64,000 nucleotides of DNA from Scleropages formosus (taxonomy: Eukaryota; Chordata; Actinopteri; Osteoglossiformes; Osteoglossidae): positions 17,874,783-17,938,782 of the forward strand of contig NC_041817.1 of assembly GCF_900964775.1 (NCBI RefSeq), read 5' to 3'. The translations under genes and the position numbers were made by a program. Shown here one piece after another: positions 55,585-64,000 of the stretch; positions within the stretch are counted from its first letter, which is position 1; every line of letters starts with the position of its first letter. Below the pieces are notes generated by a model, which saw nothing but the letters and a program-made list of their open reading frames with translations, did not search any database and was not told the origin of the DNA.

Positions 55585-56427
55585 CTGTATCAGAAAACAA
55601 GATGTTGAGACAGACAAGTCAGTCAGTGGCACACATTTGTAGCCTCTGATCAGCCCAGTGTGCTCTGGCACAGAAGATGCTGTTATAAATGACGTTTAAT
55701 GAAATGGAGAAACTCTGGCACTGTAATATTAGACACGACCAGTGGTTGTCATGACGACAGTGCATCTGCAGATACCCCTTGGATGAAAAATGGTAGTCAT
55801 TTGAGCAACGTGGCAAACCATCATTTGTTCCGTCTGGGAAGATAATGGCTAAAGAAGCATGTCAGAAAGAAAATTTAAATACAGTTAAAATCATATTAGA
55901 AAAAATAAATTAAAAATAATAAAAAGGGTTGTTTAAAGACCAAGACATAGAAGAGGAATTAGAAATTCTCTGACAGCATGTGGTCCTCCCCCAAGTCTCA
56001 ACAGACAACAATCAGGGTGATGTGAAAAGGCAACTCAAAGCACAAAGAAGCAGGTCCTGGTGCCTAATGGCTGAAGCCTTGGTGTGTGAGCTGACATTTT
56101 TTTAATTAATTAATTAATTAATTAAACTTCCATAGCGCATTCTACTCCCTGTGCTTCATTACTTTTTGCTTCCTTATTATTGCAATGGATAAGAGTCCTG
56201 GTTGCTGGCACAGCAGTGAAAAATTCAAACCTGGATGGATCTCTGTACCTATAAAGCACTGGGAGAAACCCTAGTTATCAAATAGCTGTGTCTGACGGGT
56301 TTGCAACAGCGAACTGGACAACAACCAGGGGACCTTAACTGAGAACAGTCAGATTCTGAACAGAACAAAGAACAAGGGACTGGCAGACCCTGACCATGAG
56401 CCAGTTCAGAGTTTAAATTAATCAATC

Positions 56428-56640
56428 ATTTACATTTATTTATTTGATGCTTTTCTCCAAAGCGACTTAAAGTTAAGCTACTTACAACGACTGATTCATT
56501 TATACAGATGAGTAATTTTCACTGGAGCAATTTAAGGTCAGTACCATGCTGCAGGGAACTACAGCAGGACATAAGATTCAGACCTGGTTCACTGATTCCA
56601 AAGGCAATGGCTCTAGTCACTACGCTACCTGCTGTGATGA
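56428..56640 (-). mobile_element. tRNA-like SINE B copy
   Basis: ATTTGATGCTTTTCTCCAAA, GATGAGTAATTTTCACTGGA, GATTCAGACCTGGTTC (B-box region reversed) and GGCTCTAGTCACTACGC (head reversed). Antisense, moderately decayed. Confidence 0.75.
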
Positions 56641-57473
56641 CAAGAAACGAATACTTCCATGTTGCAAAGAGACACACAAGCTATGTATTTTGTAAGAACA
56701 TGGTCCTGCATAAGTACTGATGGGGAAAAACTCCCTCCATAGGTTTCCAATCAGCAAAGTGCAGAGGATATGAGAGGAGACAGCTTAGCAGCGAGGAAAC
56801 CACTGATGCCAGAGGTTTGGGGATGAAGCGCAACACAGGACAGGGATGAAGGCATCCAGATGACACACAGTGAAAGTCCAAAGAAGCACAGGATGTAGAC
56901 TCAAACAAGTTCACGCTGCCTGGTGCGAAGTGCTGTGTGAAAAGACAATCTGAAAAGATTCTGCGTTCCTAGATTTAACGTCAAACACACAAAAACCTCT
57001 TATTGTCACAGAAAAATATCGCAAGCATCTGATGATGAACAGAAAAGCACCAAAGAAGGAAAGCGGCCAGTGGGCAAGAGAAACGAGTCCTGTAGCAAAT
57101 CCCCTGCTGCCAGTCTAAGAAGCAAAGCACTCAAATACAATAAGCCATGTTGGCATCACACAGAAGCAGCAAAGGGCTGATGCTGACAGCAGGCTAACAA
57201 AAGACACACATATACCCGCACTACTGATCTCTAAAGGATGAATCAAAAAGTTCAGCAACATTAATCAGATTTCATCCCGCATCTTATCGTCTATTGCCTC
57301 CCTTTCATTTTTGGCTATACTTTCTTCATCACAGAGTGTCCAAAAGGATACAAATACCTTTATCCTTTAACATACTCATCTAAAGTGAAGACCAAAAAAT
57401 ATTTTACATTACACTGGCCTGCACTAGAGCATAGCTCCACTTATTCTGGAACTACAGCCAGTTCTATTCCCAG

Positions 57474-57486
57474 CCAGTAGGGGGCG
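57474..57486 (+). promoter_or_regulatory. CTCF-like motif in mbnl2 intron
   Basis: CCAGTAGGGGGCG followed by CTA is an excellent match to the CTCF core. Confidence 0.5.
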
Positions 57487-57939
57487 CTACAGCAGCATAC
57501 AAGCACTCTAGCCAGCAGTCCACTTCCTCTTTGGAAAACGCTCAGGTACATCTCTATAACATACTGCTCCTCAGGAGACAACGAAAACTTAAGATACAGG
57601 TTGTGGAAAACCTAATGGGGCCATCGACAAGTGAAATCCTACCTTGAAAAAAAATGTGTCAAAGATGCAGCTTGTTGTGCATCCAAGTGCATACGTACTG
57701 TTGTACTTACAGATCTATATTTGTAACCAAAACGCTGTATAGGGGTGCCTGAGAATGGCCTCAACTGAAATTACTTAATTAAATTAACAATGGCACTAAG
57801 AACCCCCTCTGGATGCTTTGATATGGAAATAGGATGACTATTTCAAAGCCCCCAGTGTTAAGCTGCACTTTGGTCAGTGTAAAGGTGAGAAGAGTAATTT
57901 GAAAGTTCATCAGAAGGGACACTGCCATTCTTCAACATT

Positions 57940-57942
<3 letters not shown>

Positions 57943-58003
<61 letters not shown>

Positions 58004-58202
58004 CCATCTAAAACCGCTTGTCCCATATAGGGTTGTGGGGAGCTGGAGCCCAACCCGGCAACTCAGGGCATAAGGCTGAAGGGGGAGGGGACACACCCAG
58101 GACGGGACGCCAGTCCGTCGCAAGGCACCCCAAGCAGGACTCGAACCCCAGACCCACCGGAGAGCAGGACCCAGTCCAATCCACTGCGCCACCGTGCCCC
58201 CC
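57943..58202 (-). mobile_element. tRNA-derived SINE, copy 4, with (CA)n tail
   Basis: Minus-strand SINE: head GGGGCACGGTGGCGCAGTGG at 58,202, B box GGTTCGAGTCC, body to GGGACAAGCGGTTTTAGATG. The (TG)n tail forms the plus-strand (CA)n tract at 57,943-57,999. Full length and well preserved. Confidence 0.9.
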
Positions 58203-58647
58203 TTAACATTATAAAATGGTACTAAAAACTTTTAAAACTGCTGTCATTGATTCATTCAGAAATGTTAACTGGACAGGATTAAGTACAGGCATACCACGTG
58301 GAACAATTTTCACACTCACATAAAACGCTGCCCAAGGCCCATGTGCTGCTGAATGTTTGTTTTTATAAATCAGGTTCAAATATATGTTGAACCTTCTGAT
58401 GTACGCCGTTTTGTGGCTACTCATTGCGCAGTAAATATTTCCTTTGGACAGTCTCTTTGTCCTCTCTTTTAAAGCAGCCAAATGGAATACTTATGAACTT
58501 TATCCTACTTAGGAGCAATCATTAGCCATACTGCCAGCAGTTCTACAACTAAAAATCCTGTTCAATTATCAAACTGCGGCATGCAAGGGTGTGATAAAGA
58601 AATCTTTCTGCTTAAATGCCCTTTATATAATGAGTGCTGAAAGCAGC

Positions 58648-58687
<40 letters not shown>

Positions 58688-59830
58688 CAGAATCCTGCAG
58701 CTTCATCACCTGATTTTGGCACATTTTGAGCATGTCAAGGAAGGGAAGCAAAAGCCAGTTACAGCTCAAGCAAAATCAATATCTCAGTACAAGAGTGTCT
58801 AGATTAACATGAGTGACACATACAAAAGCAAGAATGTTCTTATTAATCTGTGTGCAAGAAAACTGTGTCTTTAGAAGAAGGAATATAACAGTCTATGCTG
58901 GTTTTCGGCACAAGAGAGAAGTGGACAGTCCTGCATTAGCGACCTCAAAACTGAGAACTGAACACCGTGGCACTGTGAAATTGAGAAATCTCAACATTTT
59001 CTTTGTTACTTCTAGATTGTTGCTCCAAAGTGTAAGATCTGATAAACTGTCAAATTACACATCCAAAATTACAAATTCCTTACACTGAACAAAAGCAGCA
59101 AGGGATATCAGTGTGTATTGTGTATATTATACCGTACTTGTACAAAGGCTCTACAAAAAGAGGAATTCTCCCAGTTCTCTTATCTGCAGCACTGATGCGC
59201 AATCTGCCACCCAGGAGATGAATCGGGGAGAGGATGGAGATGGGGACAGAGCACGACAGCAGGAGAGCTGTGCCTGGAGACCACCTGCACTCACTGGAGA
59301 CCAAAGGCCCCACATCCTCAACCTTGCATAGCATAGGCAACCTCATCTCTCCTCCAGCTCTGGCTGGACCAGTAGATTCAGGGTTCCCAGCTCTAATAAG
59401 TCAGGGACAGATCCCTCAGAAAACAGCTCTTACCAGTCAGGCAAGCTATAATCCACCTGTCAAACTTCAAACCTCACTTCTAAGTTCCACAGAACTAAAA
59501 GGTGCAATACTTAGTTCATTTACATGTATTTTCTCACGGGCACACATTTTCCCAGTGCAGGTGAAAGAGGGACACTTGACATTTAAAAAAAGTAAAAACA
59601 TGCAAAATAAGGAAATAATGCAACACAACACAACTACCATTTGCAAATGTGAGAACTCTAAATAAGAGCTTTGTCATATTCAGAAGACAGAAATAAATAT
59701 TTGACGTACTTGATTATAATATTAGGTATTTTGTCATCAATATGCATGTTACAAAAATTTACACTGTATGGTTATGCATACTTATTTAGAGCTCAGGGAT
59801 TCATGAAAGAAAGCTTTAAAAGGAGCAAAC

Positions 59831-59925
59831 CTGATTGGCTGGTGCTGTTGCTGCGTAGGGGACACTTGTGGCAGGAGTTGTTGCTGCAGAGACAGTAGCA
59901 GGCGTAGCACTGTACATCATGGGTA
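59831..59925 (-). CDS. mbnl2: mbnl2 95-nt exon
   Basis: Exactly 95 nt, the length of the corresponding alternative exon in vertebrate MBNL genes. Begins TACCCATGATG after GAAAAAG and ends AATCAG before GTTTGC. Reads (V)[20 protein letters not shown] then [11 protein letters not shown], matching the MBNL1/2 sequence [21 protein letters not shown]. Alternative use of this exon changes the C-terminus and affects dimerisation in MBNL proteins. Confidence 0.95.
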
Positions 59926-60703
59926 CTTTTTCAGGAAGGGAACCGTGGAAGCAATGAACAGGTAGGTGGAGCATTATGGAAACCATGGCAACAGGTGAGT
60001 TTTTTTGCATGGTGAATATTACACAGCGGGCAAGCCATCGTTAGGTTAGACCAGCAGATGGCGTGCGATCACGATGCAAAGCAAGGAAGCATGGGAGGAA
60101 AATAACAAAAAGAGGAAGAAGCCAATTACAATCACAACAGCAGGAAATTTTAACAGTATAATCAGTGGCACCCAGAAAGGCTTGGCACTTGTCCCGAAAT
60201 AAACAAAACAAAACAGCTTCAGATGAACAACTTGAGAAATCTGCTGTGTGTTACATGTAACACCTTCAAAGACTTTGTTTGCAACAGGAGTAATCTAATA
60301 AGAACAGACATAACACACATAATGTACAACTTCTGATTAGGCAATCCTTCTGGGAAAATCAAATTCCCCAAACAACAGAGCACGACACATGGCAAATTAC
60401 CTATAAATACATAACCAATTTTGCTTGAGACTTTAAATATTTTCAATTGTATTCTGTCCAAAAAAATGGAAAGGAAATAAAAATGACAGGAAGTACAATT
60501 GAGCGAGGATGATAATATTTGTCAGAAATAGAAAATGAACTACAATACATCCTCTCTTACAGGCCGTAAAAAAATCTCCTGGGTTTCCATCATGGTGTAC
60601 ATGCGGAAAGGTTAAATAGCTTGTCTTTTAATACAGCCGTAAGAGAGACTATTACATTTGTTTGCCCCATTTTAAGTGAAATCAGGAAAAAGAGAGAACC
60701 TAC

Positions 60704-60739
60704 CAAGGCCTGTAGCGGGAGTCATGCACAAGACTGACC
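60704..60739 (-). CDS. mbnl2: mbnl2 36-nt microexon
   Basis: 36 nt between a TGTACAG acceptor and a GTAGGT donor. Reads GSVLCMTPATGL plus one base and joins the 95-nt exon in phase. Vertebrate MBNL has GSVLCMTPATSI-type sequence at this place. The length matches the known alternative 36-nt exon. Confidence 0.93.
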
Positions 60740-61850
60740 CTGTACATGCAGCGAAAAGTGAGCAGATTTTAACAAGGGAGAAAAAAAAAAAAAAAGGTTA
60801 GAGAGAGACTGTTAAAAGCATGCTGTACAGATCCACAACCCAGTCATTACAGCTGTGCCATCCATTTGTAGTTTTTATTCTACATGTACCATAAACTGCA
60901 TACAATTCGGATAAACAGAGAAGGCAGTTTTATAGTAAATAAAATAATTCATGCAAATGGAGCAGTAAGGCAAACTACAAATGAAATGCATTCACAGATC
61001 CCTGGGACAATCTGGGTGTTCCAGACGGGAGTTAAAGGTGACACCAGTGAGATGTGCGAAAGCATGCGGGGTAAAGAAGGGCCGGCAGCTGCTGGATGAG
61101 CAGCCTAACAAAGTCACCTAATAGCGCTATACGTGATCTAGAGCTGGAACCCAGTCCAGCTGGGGATGGTGTGGGTGCCAGGATGGGTAGGCTGAGGATA
61201 ATAATGAATTATACTGGTACACAAAACAAAGAAAATCCAATTTCTTTAGAAAATAACAGAAATGAAGGGTGAGTACAATAGTACTTGCAGGGGAAAAGTC
61301 TGAACGCTGAATTCTACCTAAATATATATTTTGTTTTTATGCAAAACAGCTCATATTTCAGATATCTACTGATGTAACCAGATGGTAGTCTGTGTACACC
61401 AGTGGTTTTACTGAGGGTGTGTATAAGACATAAGCAGGCATAATATGGCGACTTCAAATTCTATCAATCATGTTCTGAAAACATATTACTGGTTATATTT
61501 TATATAGACTAAACTGTGTCTTAGATAAATAAGAAATGTTTCAATTTTTATTACAGGCACATAGTTTCAATGGGAGATATGAGAACTTGATCCATTACCA
61601 CACAATTCCGGCATGCAGCACTATTTCTAAATAAAACATACTACAAGAAAGGTATACAAACCTTGGATTATCAATACCGAACTGGGTTTTTGAGACACTT
61701 CAGACAAGATGCTTCTCTCTGATGTGCACGTTTGTTATTATTGCCCTTTAATTGTACTTTCAGGATCCATATTCTTGTGTGACTGAGTGAATGTATGTGT
61801 ATGTAAACACCTTGGTAAATATGTGGGGATTCTTAGTGGTTATAGAGTAC

Positions 61851-62004
61851 CTGTGGGAAAGAAGGTGGCTGGCTGCTGGAGCTGTGCGGTGGCCAGAGCC
61901 TGTTGGTAGTGCAGAACGCTGGGGGTGAAGAGAGTGCTGGCTCCATTGCTCTTCTCTAAGGCAGGCCTCTTGGGCAGGGGCTGCAGAAGACCAGGAGGGA
62001 AGGC
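61851..62004 (-). CDS. mbnl2: mbnl2 154-nt exon
   Basis: Muscleblind-like 2 is a CCCH zinc-finger RNA-binding protein that controls alternative splicing and RNA localisation by binding YGCY motifs. This exon encodes the region after the zinc fingers: [20 protein letters not shown], then [20 protein letters not shown] and FFPT. The [10 protein letters not shown] block carries part of the nuclear localisation signal. VLHYQQAL is MBNL2-type, where MBNL1 has IFQYQQAL. Acceptor TTTGCAG and donor ACAG/GTACTC. The zinc-finger exons are not in the window. Confidence 0.96.
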
Positions 62005-62408
62005 CTGCAAAGAACAAAAGGGAGAGAGCATCAGCACTGGGGAAAACACTCCTAGTTCTCAACAGGAAACACTCCTATATATTGAAGTTTTTTTTTTTAC
62101 ATTCCAATAAATCACAAGGACAATGAAAAATTACAAACACTGGACTATAATCAAAGTATTTTGCAGTCAATAACTGAAAAAATTGTACAACACTTAAATG
62201 CCTTAATTTAATAAAAAAACAACCTTTAGGAGTATATTACGCTTTCTTCTGAGCATAATAATTTACATTCACTGATGGCAAATGAGTCCATACAGAAGTA
62301 CTTGATGGGTCTAACTGGTTTTAAAACAAAAAGCCAAATCAAATTCTGTGAGTTGCTACAATACATTACAAAGCTACATGCAAAGCAAAAGGTGAAAGGT
62401 CAAAGTAC

Positions 62409-62462
62409 CAGATCTACAGTTGCCTCGAGGGGTCGCTTCATTGCTTTGGCAGTCGACTGAGT
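62409..62462 (-). CDS. mbnl2: mbnl2 54-nt alternative exon
   Basis: Exactly 54 nt, beginning ACTCAGTCGACTGCC and ending GTAGATCTG before GTACTT. Reads TQSTAKAMKRPLEATVDL. This is the conserved alternative exon of MBNL genes that completes the bipartite nuclear localisation signal (KRPLE) and is repressed by MBNL itself. YGCY motifs cluster just upstream at 62,466-62,590. It is followed by a 404-nt intron and the 154-nt exon. Confidence 0.95.
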
Positions 62463-62600
62463 CTTTAAATAGCAGGCAGCGAGCACATGATGGCAGTGGG
62501 CCAATGGGATTCAAGCGTATTAACATACAGGTAACAGCAAGCAGAGGTGCATCATGGGGACAGCATTGCATTGTGGATAGGTGAGAAGGGGGGGAAAAAA
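62463..62600 (-). promoter_or_regulatory. mbnl2: YGCY-rich intron upstream of the 54-nt exon
   Basis: Read on the minus strand the intron end contains TGCTCGCTGCCTGCT immediately before TTTAAAG, and further upstream CTCTGCTTGCTGTT, giving many TGCT/CGCT/TGCC sites. MBNL proteins bind YGCY and autorepress this exon in mammals, so this is a likely autoregulatory site. Confidence 0.6.
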
Positions 62601-62915
62601 AACAAAATAATCTGAATGCAGTATACCACATACAAAACCATAGGCATGCACAAACAAAAAGAATTGTTCCAAAGAAACATACTGCTAAGTACTGAATTAG
62701 TACGAAAGCAAAAGCAACTACTACACCATTGTTAAATGCCTAGAAAATTACAACTGTTATATATCAAAAATTAAACATAATATTAGGATTGCAGTTATTA
62801 GTTATGTATGCATTCATACTGTTCTAGAAGATACAGAAACAATACTATTAATGATCACGTTAATAGAATTTAAGTCTACAGAACAATAAATATCTACACA
62901 GTTACCATTAGATTG

Positions 62916-62980
<65 letters not shown>

Positions 62981-64000
62981 GATATATAAAATCTACCAGA
63001 ATGCTTAAATCACTATTCCTTAATTTTATCTTAACGGTGTGCAAAAACACTGCTGTACTAAAAAATTGTAAAAGCTACACAAAGGGCATTTGCAGTGTAT
63101 GAAAAAACTCAATTTTTACTGAAAGATACTCATTAAGACAAGAAATTTTTCCACTCGTATTTTTCACTCATTAATTCTCAGACAAAAGGCAAGTTAAAGA
63201 AAGTATTGTCTTCCATATGTTTATAATGCCCTTAAATACCCTTAAACATCACCTAGGTTATTCCAGTATGTGGAGAGGGTCTGATTTCAACAGTAAATGG
63301 GCAGACTGGTGGTTGCTGTGATATAGGCAGCCATCTACATGGTCCCTGGGAAGTGGAAACTAATAGTATTGTAATGACCATTGGATATTTTCTTCTTCTT
63401 CTTCTTTCTTATTTTTACATAAGGTTTACAAGTTCTCCAGTTCGTACAATATGACTATCTCCAAGAATATTCAGCTGGCTTGAACAACACTTTCCACCAA
63501 AGCATGAAGTATCTTTCAGAAAAAAATGGCTTCTTTGTTAGAGGTTTCCATCATGTAAAGTCATTATAATTAATCTGGTGCATTCTAAAATTTTCAAGCG
63601 TTTCTTGTTTCCACTTATTTGAAATAACAGGTTAATCTTGTTGGTTTAAGAGCTTTAGCATTATAACCAGTGCAAAGGAGCAGATCAATTTCCAATACCA
63701 GAGTATAAAATGTGGAGCTCTGTTTAAACTGTCATCTTTATTATTTGTATATATATGTTGCTTAAGTTTTCTGGAACTTCATGAAAAGTGTATACGTGTG
63801 TGTTTTTCACAAAGTCTTACACAACATTTCTGAAGTCAGGCTGTAATGTACTTATCATTACCTGTCATAATGTCACACAAAACACCCAAATTCTGATTAC
63901 TGTCACTACACTACTGGTCTTTCTCAAGACCACCGATAACTGTCAGATTTATTCTACAGTAAAGCCTGTGCCTTGTGCCTCCAACAAACTAGCAATACAG
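62601..64000 (-). other. mbnl2: mbnl2 intron, continuing past window edge
   Basis: AT-rich intron with a (CA)n tract at 62,919-62,980. No exon recognised. The zinc-finger exons must lie to the right of base 64,000. Confidence 0.6.
62919..62980. repeat. (CA)n microsatellite
   Basis: About 30 CA units with one TC interruption, within an mbnl2 intron. Confidence 0.95.

Larger units (their letters stand above)
55585..59830 (-). other. mbnl2: mbnl2 last intron
   Basis: Contains SINE B (56,428-56,640), the (CA)n plus tRNA-SINE (57,943-58,202), a CTCF-like motif at 57,474-57,486, (TTAA)n at 56,101-56,126 and poly-T at 58,651-58,679. No other gene recognised. Confidence 0.75.

Overview
The window is animal nuclear DNA, most likely from a ray-finned fish. 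It has large introns, vertebrate-type U1 snRNA and 5S rRNA genes, tRNA-derived SINEs of fish type, and three spliced vertebrate genes. One SINE (copies near 4.7, 5.6, 33.0 and 58.1 kb) resembles a family I associate with bonytongues (Osteoglossiformes). That lineage guess is recall, not something computed here.

Region 1, about 1-26,700, is a small-RNA gene locus packed with retroelements. It holds three 5S rRNA genes and four U1 snRNA genes, arranged as a direct duplication (about 1-3,657 and 12,849-16,524) plus an inverted copy (about 23,752-26,002). One more U1 is expected just left of base 1. Two of the four U1 genes keep the proximal promoter element but have lost the distal flank. Between the copies lie broken Tx1-clade LINEs (ORF1 with zinc knuckles, APE-type endonuclease, reverse transcriptase). 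One of them starts exactly after the first 27 nt of a U2 snRNA sequence, as Keno-type elements do. Inside these sit another LINE, a Rex/L2-like LINE tail, SINEs and several copies of a short repeat module with a CTGCCATG/CATGGCAG stem. A Ty1/copia LTR element with near-identical LTRs lies at 8,379-12,375. A 70-codon segment clearly derived from a histone H1 gene is embedded in its pol region, and this is the most unusual object in the window.

Region 2, about 27,500-28,730, is an AID/APOBEC-like cytidine deaminase gene on the minus strand. At least three exons are visible and the 5' exon was not found. A CpG-rich stretch with a TCTCGCGAGA motif and two CTCF-like motifs lies upstream, at 29.9-31.9 kb.

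Region 3, about 36,500-64,000, is the conserved MBNL2-RAP2A neighbourhood, with both genes on the minus strand. rap2a has two coding exons (50,023-50,336 and 38,439-38,676) separated by an 11.3 kb intron. The 3' half of mbnl2 lies just upstream. Its alternative 54, 36 and 95 nt exons have exactly the lengths known in vertebrates, and it ends in the short IILK terminus. The zinc-finger exons lie beyond the right edge. The two genes are tandem and close, about 1.5 kb apart, so mbnl2 transcription runs toward the rap2a promoter.
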